Shown piece by piece: positions 32,785 through 40,067 of a stretch of DNA of 64,000 bases; position 1 is the stretch's first letter, and each line of letters opens with the position of its first letter. Made by a program: the position numbers and the translations under genes. Source of the DNA: Flavobacterium sp. KJJ (GTDB lineage: Bacteria; Bacteroidota; Bacteroidia; Flavobacteriales; Flavobacteriaceae); the NCBI RefSeq assembly GCF_000708595.2, contig NZ_JARP01000007.1, positions 62,001 to 126,000 of the forward strand. Direction: 5' to 3'. The notes under the pieces were generated by a model, which was not told where the DNA came from, made no database searches, and was given only the letters and a program-made list of their open reading frames with translations.

Positions 32785-34266
32785 CTAACTATATTGATTA
32801 ATAAACTGCTGTACAACAAAATCTGTGTTGTCATGGCGTTTTTTTATTTCCAGGGTAATCGGCGGTGCAGCTCTTTCGAGACAGTTTTTTACATCGCAGG
32901 TTTCACAAGTAACACCAACGATTCGTTTAATAAGAGGTTTTCCTTCAATGAATTTAAATTTCTTTTTCATTGTTGGATTAATTAAAATTCCAACTGAAAT
33001 ACTTCTAATATTATTTTCTGCAAAAGGGTCTTTCGTTGCCGATGAAAAAACCAAATATTCATTCCCGCTATGTACATAACTCGAAATTTGAGCATCAAAA
33101 AAATGCGGTTTATTTTGTCTGATGGCCTCATTTATAGTTTTAACCGAAACCCATCTTCTACAATAATGCTCGTTGGTTTCGTTGGCGTGCGGTTCTTGCT
33201 GATTTGTAATATGAAGTTCCTTTTTTATCTGATAAACATCTGAACCAATAGGATGTGACATTCTTAAAAAGAATAAATTTTTCAGCTGAAAATCTTTCGG
33301 TAATAAATTCGTTAAGCGCTGATAAAACGATTCTGGAGAAACTTCGAAGCTTTCAATTAAAGAAACAAATTCTTCTGGATTTGGTTTTTCATTATTTAGG
33401 AAATTATTGATTTTGTCTACAACCAATTTTCTTGGCAATAACAAAGCGCCTGCAAAATAAGAAGCGTAGAAATTGTTCAAAACCTGATCGAAATTTTCAA
33501 ATTTAATCCAGCTGAATGTCAATAATCGATCTGAAATTTTCAAATAATTATAAGCAATTTCTTTAGCTAAAATAAAAGCTTTCTGTGGAGCGTCGAGTTC
33601 TGTTGAAAGTAGTAAAGTTTTGCTTTTCGGAACATAAATCGAACGCAAATCGCCCAAAGCTTCCTGATCTGTAAAAGCAATTTCTTTAATGTTATATTCG
33701 TATTCTTCTTTTAAAATCGCTTCTAATTCTTCAATGCTGATTTTAGAGTCCAAATTAATCTGAAACGACTTCGAAAACGCAATTACTTTCTCTTCTAAAT
33801 CCTCAAAATAATTACTGTGCGCTTCCTGATACGATCGTAAAGCGGCTAAAAAGAAACTTTCTCTGCTTAAATTATAATGCTGTGCAATTTCTATAATGGT
33901 ACTAATAAAGGCATTGACTTTTGCCGGAGCGTTTGCAATAATATCAATTAAATCCGCTTCCTGAATTCCGAAAAGGTCAAGCGGAATCTCTTTTAGAATT
34001 CCAGATTTTAGAATTTCGCCAATAGGAGCCAGGTTATTATCTAGTTTTAAAGACACCATTTGGTCATAACTCACATCCAAATGTTTGCATAGAAGCAAAA
34101 TTTTGTCTGCTTTAGGATATTTTTTTCCCTTTTCAATTTCGTTTAAATACGATTTTGAAAGATTCGTCAATTTGGCTAAGCCAAAAAGAGAAAGATTTTT
34201 TTGAGTTCTGACTTGCTTGAGTTTAAGCCCAAATATCAGCTTTATATAGTCTTTTTCGATATCCAT
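32785..34266 (-). CDS. XRE/RamB-like regulator of the glyoxylate shunt
   Basis: A 493-residue regulator from the ATG at 34266 (MDIEKDYIKLIFGLK). Residues 10-65 are an XRE-type HTH (SLFGLAKLTNLSKSYLNEIEKGKKYP). An IrrE-like middle domain follows, but it has lost the HExxH zinc motif. The C-terminal DUF2083-type domain ends in a cysteine cluster (TCETCDVKNC). This is the architecture of RamB and ScfR-type short-chain-fatty-acid regulators, which in Corynebacterium control aceA and aceB. Here the gene is divergent from aceB, with a perfect palindrome between them, so the same role is likely. A longer start at 34362 is possible but would run through the operator. Confidence 0.85.
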   Translation of the reverse strand: MDIEKDYIKLIFGLKLKQVRTQKNLSLFGLAKLTNLSKSYLNEIEKGKKYPKADKILLLCKHLDVSYDQMVSLKLDNNLAPIGEILKSGILKEIPLDLFGIQEADLIDIIANAPAKVNAFISTIIEIAQHYNLSRESFFLAALRSYQEAHSNYFEDLEEKVIAFSKSFQINLDSKISIEELEAILKEEYEYNIKEIAFTDQEALGDLRSIYVPKSKTLLLSTELDAPQKAFILAKEIAYNYLKISDRLLTFSWIKFENFDQVLNNFYASYFAGALLLPRKLVVDKINNFLNNEKPNPEEFVSLIESFEVSPESFYQRLTNLLPKDFQLKNLFFLRMSHPIGSDVYQIKKELHITNQQEPHANETNEHYCRRWVSVKTINEAIRQNKPHFFDAQISSYVHSGNEYLVFSSATKDPFAENNIRSISVGILINPTMKKKFKFIEGKPLIKRIVGVTCETCDVKNCLERAAPPITLEIKKRHDNTDFVVQQFINQYS

Positions 34267-34271
34267 AATAT

Positions 34272-34303
34272 CAAATGTAACTGATTTACAAATAATCGCC
34301 AAA
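34272..34303 (-). promoter_or_regulatory. Promoter of the RamB-like regulator gene, probably leaderless
   Basis: Minus strand: TTTG (34303-34300), a 20-base spacer and TACATTTG (34279-34272), a full consensus match. Its 3' end is only five bases from the ATG at 34266, so the RNA would start almost at the start codon. Confidence 0.6.
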
Positions 34304-34320
34304 AAAATATTTTTAAATTT

Positions 34321-34336
34321 TAGCGAACGTTCGCTA
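34321..34336. promoter_or_regulatory. Perfect palindrome between the RamB-like regulator and aceB
   Basis: TAGCGAACGTTCGCTA is a 16-base perfect palindrome in an AT-rich region. It overlaps the position where the -33 element of aceB is expected (likely -7 box TAACATTG at 34357-34364) and lies 17 bases upstream of the regulator's own -33 box. It is the best candidate operator for that regulator. Confidence 0.75.
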
Positions 34337-34384
34337 TTTTTATAAAAAACTTTTTGTAACATTGTAGTGTAAAACTTATTAGCT

Positions 34385-35986
34385 ATGAAAAACCAAATTG
34401 AAACTACCGAAACGGCAATGGAATTTTTAGCCGAAAAGAAACTTCGTTATCCAAAGATCTGGACAGAAGAAGCGATTGCTTTTATAACTGAATTGCATAG
34501 AAAATTCGAATCACAGCGAAAACTATTGCTTTTGCAGCGCGATCAAAAACAAGTCACTTTCGATCAGGGAATCATGCCGGTTTTTATACCTGAAACCAAA
34601 AGTATCAGAGAGGGAAATTGGACAGCAGGTGAAATTCCGAAAGATTTGTTGGATCGAAGAGTAGAAATCACCGGACCGGTTGATCGCAAAATGATTATCA
34701 ATGCTTTGAACTCGGGAGCAAAAACTTTTATGGCCGATTTTGAAGACAGCACTTCGCCAACCTGGCAAAATTTGATGGAAGGTCAGCTAAATTTAATCGA
34801 TGCGGTAAATAAAACAATTACCCATACCGATTTGGTGAAACAGAAGTCCTATCATTTAAATGAAAAAACGGCAACGTTAATTGTGCGTCCAAGAGGTTTG
34901 CATCTGCCAGAAAAACATCTTTTAATTGAAGGGAAAGAAGTTTCGGGTTCTTTGGTAGATTTTGGATTGTATGTTTTTCATAATCATAAACGACTTTTAG
35001 AAAATCATTCTGGACCGTATTTCTACATTCCGAAATTAGAGCACTATCTGGAAGCGCGCTGGTGGAACAATGTAATTGATTTTATCGAAGATTATTTGAA
35101 GCTGAAAAGAGGAACGATAAAAGTGACGGTTTTAATTGAAACCATTACAGCAAGTTTTCAGCTCGATGAAATTATTTACGAATTAAAAGAACATATCGTG
35201 GGTTTAAACTGCGGACGCTGGGATTATATTTTTTCTTACATCAAAAAGTTTAGAAAAAATCCAAAATTCATCGTTCCAGACCGCGATCAGGTAAATATGA
35301 CTTCGCCTTTTATGAATGCATATTCCAATCTGGTTATCCAAAGATGTCATAAAAGAGGGATTCATGCCATCGGTGGAATGGCAGCTCAGATTCCGATTCG
35401 AAATAATGAAGAAGCTAATGCCATCGCTTTCGCGAAAGTAAAAACCGATAAAGAGCGCGAAGTTCGAAATGGTCACGACGGAACCTGGGTAGCGCATCCG
35501 GATTTGGTTTCGCTGGCAAAAGAAGTTTTTGATAAAGGAATGCCGACGCCAAACCAGATTCATATTAAAAGAGAACATCGCAAAGTTACAGAAGTAGATT
35601 TGATTGAACCACCAATCGGAATAATCACTGAAAACGGCGTTCGCAAAAACATCAATGTTGGGGTTTTATATCTGGCTTCATGGCTTAACGGTCAAGGAGC
35701 AGCGGCTTTGCATAATTTGATGGAAGATGCTGCAACCGCAGAAATTTCAAGATCGCAATTATGGCAATGGCTTCAAAATAAAGTGCTTTTGGATAATGGA
35801 CGAAAATTAGATTTAGCTTATTATCACGAATTGGCTTTAGATGAATTTAGAAAAATCAAGGAAGAATTAGGCGAAGAAAATCACGAAAAACAACAATTTC
35901 CACTGGCTGAAAAAGTATTGGAAAGATTAGTTGTAAATCCAGATTTCGTTGATTTCTTAACGATTCCGTGTTACAAATATTTATAA
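34385..35986 (+). CDS. aceB: Malate synthase A
   Basis: A 533-residue glyoxylate shunt enzyme that condenses glyoxylate and acetyl-CoA to malate. Family hallmarks are KTFMADFEDSTSPTW, RPRGLHLPEKH, the C-terminal catalytic Asp region, and the signature GQGAAALHNLMEDAATAEISRSQLWQW. The length is that of the A isoform (about 530 residues), not the 720-residue G isoform. It is the first gene of an aceB-aceA pair divergent from its probable regulator. The next gene follows after a 198-base repeat-rich spacer. Confidence 0.96.
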   Translation: MKNQIETTETAMEFLAEKKLRYPKIWTEEAIAFITELHRKFESQRKLLLLQRDQKQVTFDQGIMPVFIPETKSIREGNWTAGEIPKDLLDRRVEITGPVDRKMIINALNSGAKTFMADFEDSTSPTWQNLMEGQLNLIDAVNKTITHTDLVKQKSYHLNEKTATLIVRPRGLHLPEKHLLIEGKEVSGSLVDFGLYVFHNHKRLLENHSGPYFYIPKLEHYLEARWWNNVIDFIEDYLKLKRGTIKVTVLIETITASFQLDEIIYELKEHIVGLNCGRWDYIFSYIKKFRKNPKFIVPDRDQVNMTSPFMNAYSNLVIQRCHKRGIHAIGGMAAQIPIRNNEEANAIAFAKVKTDKEREVRNGHDGTWVAHPDLVSLAKEVFDKGMPTPNQIHIKREHRKVTEVDLIEPPIGIITENGVRKNINVGVLYLASWLNGQGAAALHNLMEDAATAEISRSQLWQWLQNKVLLDNGRKLDLAYYHELALDEFRKIKEELGEENHEKQQFPLAEKVLERLVVNPDFVDFLTIPCYKYL

Positions 35987-35990
35987 AAAA

Positions 35991-36090
35991 AATCTGCTGA
36001 ATCTGCGAGATCTGCGGGCGAATAATTTTCTCACGCAGATTTGGCAGATCAGGCAGATTGAATGTGAATGAAAAGATCTGCGCAGATCTT
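35991..36090. repeat. CAGAT-type inverted repeats between aceB and aceA
   Basis: An imperfect inverted repeat pairs 35991-36021 with 36029-36059 (about three quarters of positions), both made of AATCTGC words. It is followed by the perfect 18-base palindrome AAGATCTGCGCAGATCTT at 36073-36090. A related piece (TCGCAGATTTAGCTGATT) occurs at about 39786-39803. Confidence 0.75.
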
Positions 36091-36184
36091 CCGAATACTA
36101 TTTATTTAAGTCGAGTTAAAACTGATTACTGATAACTGAGACTGAAAACTATAAACTTTACTAACCACTTTAACTAAACTATTT

Positions 36185-37465
36185 ATGAAAACAACAGAAG
36201 ACAGAATTCAGGAATTGATTAACGATTGGATTACGAACCCGAGATGGAAAGGTGTTGAACGTCCTTATACTGCTGCAGAAGTAGTTACGCTTCAGGGATC
36301 TTATCAAATTGAGCATTCTATTGCTAAAATGGGAGCCCAAAAATTATGGAGAAAGTTAAAAAGTCAGGATTATGTTGCTGGTTTGGGTGCATTAACCGGG
36401 AATCAGGCGATTCAGGAAGTCGATGCGGGTTTAGAAGCAATTTATTTAAGTGGCTGGCAGGTTGCTGCTGATGCAAATCTGGCTGGAGAAATGTACCCGG
36501 ATCAATCGCTTTATCCAGTAAACAGCGTTCCGATGGTGGTTAAAAAAATCAATAATGCTTTACTGCGTGCTGACCAGATTCAGACTGTAAATAATATTGA
36601 AGATAAAAAAGACTATTTGGTTCCAATTGTGGCTGATGCCGAAGCGGGTTTTGGCGGAAACTTAAATGCTTTCGAATTAATGAAATCAATGATTGAAGCT
36701 GGGGCTTCTGGAGTGCATTTTGAAGATCAGTTGAGTTCTGCTAAAAAGTGCGGGCACTTGGGCGGAAAGGTTTTGGTGCCAACACAGGAAGCGATCAATA
36801 AATTAATTGCAGCACGTTTGGCGTCTGATGTTATGGGTGTTTCAACTTTAATTGTCGCAAGAACCGATGCTGATGCAGCCAATTTATTAACTAGCGACGC
36901 AGACCCAAGAGACAGGAAATTTTTAACTGGAGAAAAAACTGCCGAAGGTTTCTTCTACGTAAAAAACGGAATTGATCAGGGAATTGCAAGAGGTTTAAGC
37001 TACGCACCTTACGCGGATTTAATTTGGATGGAAACCAGCAATCCGGATTTAGATTATGCGAGAAAGTTTGCGACGGCTATGAAAAAACAATTTCCAGATA
37101 AAATGCTGGCTTACAATTGTTCTCCGTCTTTCAATTGGGCAGCAAAATTAACGGTTGCCGAAATGGAAACGTTTAGAGAAGATTTGGCTGCAATGGGTTA
37201 TAAATTCCAATTTATTACTTTGGCGGGATTCCATGCTTTGAACACCAGTATGTTTGAATTGTCAAAAGCTTATAAAGAACGAGGAATGGCAGGATATTCT
37301 GAGTTACAGGAACGTGAATTTGCTTTACAGAAAAACGGATTCCGAGCGGTAAAACACCAAGCGTTTGTGGGAACGTCTTATTTTGATGCGGTTCAAAATA
37401 CCGTAATGATAGGAAAATCAACCATAACAGCGATGAAACATTCTACAGAGGTTGAGCAATTTTAA
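36185..37465 (+). CDS. aceA: Isocitrate lyase
   Basis: A 426-residue enzyme that splits isocitrate into succinate and glyoxylate. The catalytic cysteine is in the signature KKCGHLGGKVLVP, with the metal and substrate segments DAEAGFGG and ARTDADAANLL, and NCSPSFNWAAKL in the second half. The length is typical for the short bacterial form. Together with aceB it allows growth on acetate and fatty acids. It lies 198 bases downstream of aceB; whether the two share one message is unclear because strong palindromes lie between them. Confidence 0.96.
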   Translation: MKTTEDRIQELINDWITNPRWKGVERPYTAAEVVTLQGSYQIEHSIAKMGAQKLWRKLKSQDYVAGLGALTGNQAIQEVDAGLEAIYLSGWQVAADANLAGEMYPDQSLYPVNSVPMVVKKINNALLRADQIQTVNNIEDKKDYLVPIVADAEAGFGGNLNAFELMKSMIEAGASGVHFEDQLSSAKKCGHLGGKVLVPTQEAINKLIAARLASDVMGVSTLIVARTDADAANLLTSDADPRDRKFLTGEKTAEGFFYVKNGIDQGIARGLSYAPYADLIWMETSNPDLDYARKFATAMKKQFPDKMLAYNCSPSFNWAAKLTVAEMETFREDLAAMGYKFQFITLAGFHALNTSMFELSKAYKERGMAGYSELQEREFALQKNGFRAVKHQAFVGTSYFDAVQNTVMIGKSTITAMKHSTEVEQF

Positions 37466-37473
37466 TTCAAAAG

Positions 37474-37504
37474 AAAAACCAGTTCAACATTGAACTGGTT
37501 TTTT
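37474..37504 (+). terminator. Terminator after aceA
   Basis: AAAAACCAGTTCA / TGAACTGGTTTTT around a four-base loop, nine bases after the aceA stop. Confidence 0.9.
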
Positions 37505-37606
37505 ATTTTTCACTATTAAGATATTAAGGGAGTTAAGTGTTGGTATATTAAGAAGATTAAGCCTTTCTCTTAATGAAACTTAATGTCTTAATGCTGAAAT
37601 TATTTT

Positions 37607-38182
37607 TTATTTCTTCAAAAGCCTCGCTTTCATTTTACTGAAAAATTCTGGTGTCACTCCAATAAAAGACGCAATTTGTTTTTGAGGAACTTTGTGAATT
37701 AAGGTTCCGTATTTTTTACTGAATTTTTCGAAACGTTCTTCCGCAGGTAAACTTAAATTGTCCATTAATCTTTGCTGATTCGCAACTAATGAATTTTCAA
37801 TTAAAATTCTAAAAAAGCGTTCCAGTTTTGGAATCTCCAAATACAATTGTTCCTGATTTTCTTTAGATAAAGAAACCACTTCTGCGTCTTCTAAAACTTC
37901 AATAAAAAGCTGTCCCGGTTTTTGCGAAAAAAAACTGTACATATCGCTCATCCACCAGCCTTCGCAGGCAAATGATAAAACATGCTCAACTATATTATCA
38001 TTAATATTAAAACTTCTTAAAATTCCGGAGTTAACGAAATAAGAGTGTTTGCAAACTTCTCCCGCACTTAATAAAATAGTTTTGGTTTTGTATGTGTTAG
38101 TTTCGAGTTTAGATAAAAAAAGCGCCTGCTCTTCAGGAGTTAGCGAAACATGTTTGGCTATGTTTTCAAGAATTAACTCCAT
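37607..38182 (-). CDS. Crp/Fnr family transcriptional regulator
   Basis: A 191-residue regulator with an N-terminal cyclic-nucleotide-binding-like beta roll (about residues 20-120) and a C-terminal winged HTH, of which KQIASFIGVTPEFFSKMKARL is visible. It lacks the Fnr cysteine cluster and the cAMP-binding Arg-Ser pair I would expect in a true Crp, so its signal is unknown. This short class is abundant in Bacteroidota. Its start overlaps the stop of the upstream Cys-rich gene (TAATG), so the two are translationally coupled. Confidence 0.87.
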   Translation of the reverse strand: MELILENIAKHVSLTPEEQALFLSKLETNTYKTKTILLSAGEVCKHSYFVNSGILRSFNINDNIVEHVLSFACEGWWMSDMYSFFSQKPGQLFIEVLEDAEVVSLSKENQEQLYLEIPKLERFFRILIENSLVANQQRLMDNLSLPAEERFEKFSKKYGTLIHKVPQKQIASFIGVTPEFFSKMKARLLKK

Positions 38183-38499
38183 TATTTTTGTTTTATCAAA
38201 GTGAATGAAGTAGCCTTAAAACGATTGTTTTCTATTTTTCCAGTAACAGAAGCTTTGCGGATGGCATTGCAAAAACCATCTTTTGCATGTGCGTCGCCAT
38301 GTTCATCAATTGTTGTTCCGTCAACGAAATAAGGTTTTCCGTCAATGCGAACAGCTAAATCACAGCCATTTCCTTTCATTCCAAATTGGCATTCGCCACA
38401 AGCGGTTTCTACAATTTGCGGTTTTTCGGCTGTTTTTTTATCCTGAGCTTGTGTTGCGATTCCGATAAATAGGAATACTATAAATAGTGCTTTTTTCAT
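38182..38499 (-). CDS. Small cysteine-containing exported protein (DUF6370-like)
   Basis: A 105-residue protein with a signal peptide (residues 1-18, ending ATQA). The mature domain has four cysteines: TACGECQFG, GNGCDLAVRIDG and DGFCNAI. These could bind metal or form disulfides. The central RIDGKPYFVDGT segment resembles small Bacteroidota proteins I recall as DUF6370; I am fairly but not fully sure. It lies between purT and the Crp-family gene, two bases from the former and overlapping the latter by one. Confidence 0.75.
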   Translation of the reverse strand: MKKALFIVFLFIGIATQAQDKKTAEKPQIVETACGECQFGMKGNGCDLAVRIDGKPYFVDGTTIDEHGDAHAKDGFCNAIRKASVTGKIENNRFKATSFTLIKQK

Positions 38500-38501
38500 T
38501 T

Positions 38502-39662
38502 TTAAGAATTTACGGTTATTAATTTGGAGGTTTCTTTGGCGCGTTCTATCACTTCTTCAATTGGAGTAATTAATGAATCGTGACTTAAAACAACGCCCAT
38601 TCTTCGATAGGGTCTTGAAGTTGGTTTTCCAAAAATCCTGAAATCAGTTTTTGGTAAAGCGGCGACTTTTTCGATTCCGCTGAAAGTTGGATTTTTTGAA
38701 TCTTCTGATGCTAAAATCACCGCACTTGCTCCGGCTTTTTCTAATGTAATCTCGAAAATTGGAAGACTTAAAATTGCACGTAAATGCAATTCAAATTCGT
38801 TAAAATTCTGCGTTCCGGCCAAAGTTACCATTCCGGTATCGTGCGGGCGAGGAGAAAGTTCAGAGAAATAAACGCCATCGTTGGTCAGGAAAAATTCAAC
38901 ACCAAAAAGTCCTGCGCCTCCAAGTGCTTCCGTGATTTTTTCGGCCATATCCTGTGCTTCGTATAAATCTTTTTCTGAAACCAGAGCAGGCTGCCAGCTT
39001 TCCTGATAATCGCCGCGTTCTTGTCTGTGCCCAATTGGAGCACAAAATAAAGTTGGATTTCCATTTTGAGTAATCGTCAAAAGCGTAATCTCAGAATGAA
39101 AATCAACAAAAGCTTCTACAATAACTTCGATAACATCACCACGCGAACCTGCAACGGCATATTGCCATGCTTTTTCAATATCGCTTTCTGTTTTTATAGT
39201 CGATTGTCCTTTTCCTGATGAAGACATCAAAGGTTTTACCACACACGGAATTCCAACTTCCTGAACTGCTTTTTGTAATTCTGCTGCAGATGTTGCGTAT
39301 TGATATTTGGCTGTCTTTAAACCTAGTTCTTTTGAAGCTAAATCGCGGATTGCTTTACGGTTCATGGTAAAGTTCGCCGCTTTCGCTGAAGGAACAACCG
39401 TAATTCCCTGTTTTTCGTAATCGTAAAAACGTTCTGTGCGAATGGCTTCTATTTCTGGAACTATAAAATCGGGTTTGTGTTTGGCTACGATTCGGTCTAA
39501 AGCTTCGCCGTCCAGCATATTGATGACTTCAAATCCGTGAGCGACTTGCATTGCCGGCGCATTTTCATAACTGTCAACTGCGATTATGGTTTGTCCGATT
39601 CGTTGTGCGGCAATGACAAATTCTTTGCCTAATTCGCCTGAACCCAGGAGTAGTATTTTCAT
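38502..39662 (-). CDS. purT: Formate-dependent phosphoribosylglycinamide formyltransferase PurT
   Basis: I chose the ATG at 39662 (MKILLLGSGELGKEF), as an upstream frame to 39728 adds 22 odd residues. The 386-residue ATP-grasp enzyme makes formyl-GAR from GAR using formate and ATP, the folate-independent version of the PurN step. It has the GSGELGKE start, CVVKPLMSSSGKGQS for ATP binding, VEFFLTNDGVYFSELSPRPHDTG for metal and substrate binding, and a C-terminal GRP-type domain. It heads a three-gene operon with the Cys-rich protein and the Crp-family regulator. Confidence 0.94.
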   Translation of the reverse strand: MKILLLGSGELGKEFVIAAQRIGQTIIAVDSYENAPAMQVAHGFEVINMLDGEALDRIVAKHKPDFIVPEIEAIRTERFYDYEKQGITVVPSAKAANFTMNRKAIRDLASKELGLKTAKYQYATSAAELQKAVQEVGIPCVVKPLMSSSGKGQSTIKTESDIEKAWQYAVAGSRGDVIEVIVEAFVDFHSEITLLTITQNGNPTLFCAPIGHRQERGDYQESWQPALVSEKDLYEAQDMAEKITEALGGAGLFGVEFFLTNDGVYFSELSPRPHDTGMVTLAGTQNFNEFELHLRAILSLPIFEITLEKAGASAVILASEDSKNPTFSGIEKVAALPKTDFRIFGKPTSRPYRRMGVVLSHDSLITPIEEVIERAKETSKLITVNS

Positions 39663-39857
39663 TTTGGAGTGTTGTATTGTTTGAGTAGTAAAAGTACAGA
39701 AAAATGCTTTTAACCGCAAAGTTCGCAAAGAATTACGCTAAGAACGCAAAGTTTTTGTTTTTAAGTTGAAAGAAAGATTGCAAAGAGTTTCTCGCAGATT
39801 TAGCTGATTCGGCAGATTTTATTTTAGGGTTAATTTTTCCATCACCTAACCACACAG

Positions 39858-39963
39858 TTTGTCATTTCGACGCAAGGAGAAATCGCACTAGAAACTCGAC
39901 AAAGATTGGTGCTTTACTTTATGGAATCACGTGTGCGATTTCTCCTTGCGTCGAAATGACAAA
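39858..39963. repeat. Long-arm palindromic intergenic element, copy 2
   Basis: A perfect inverted repeat with 31-base arms (39858-39888 and 39933-39963), starting TTTGTCATTTCGACGCAAGG, around a 44-base interior. It is the same family as the element at 32228-32327: both share the word GTCAT-x-TCGACG and the interior CTCGACAAAGATTG. Confidence 0.92.
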
Positions 39964-39992
39964 ATTGGCGTAAATAGCAACATAAAAAAAGA

Positions 39993-40024
39993 TTCGCAAA
40001 GATTAAATATTAAATCTTTGCGAA
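39993..40024. terminator. Hairpin after the U32 gene
   Basis: TTCGCAAAGAT / ATCTTTGCGAA around a ten-base AT loop, about 45 bases past the U32 stop on the minus strand. It has no clear T tract and may instead be part of the local GCAAAG repeat family. Confidence 0.45.
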
Positions 40025-40067
40025 CCTTTGCGCTCTTTGCGGTAAAAACCGTTGCGGTTAAATAATA

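Larger units (their letters stand above)
39663..40067. other. Intergenic region rich in repeats
   Basis: There is no gene in 405 bases. It holds GCAAAG-type repeats at about 39714-39752 (CCGCAAAGTTCGCAAAG), a CAGATTT repeat at 39786-39815, the palindromic element at 39858-39963, and the hairpin at 39993-40024 with further CTTTGCG words to 40060. Confidence 0.75.

Noticed and set aside
34267..34362. Longer N-terminus of the RamB-like regulator
   Set aside because: The extra 32 residues are coded across the operator palindrome and the regulator's own promoter and do not resemble the family.
32228..39963. The two palindromic elements as ends of one large transposon
   Set aside because: They are each complete inverted repeats, and the DNA between them is ordinary chromosomal genes without a transposase.
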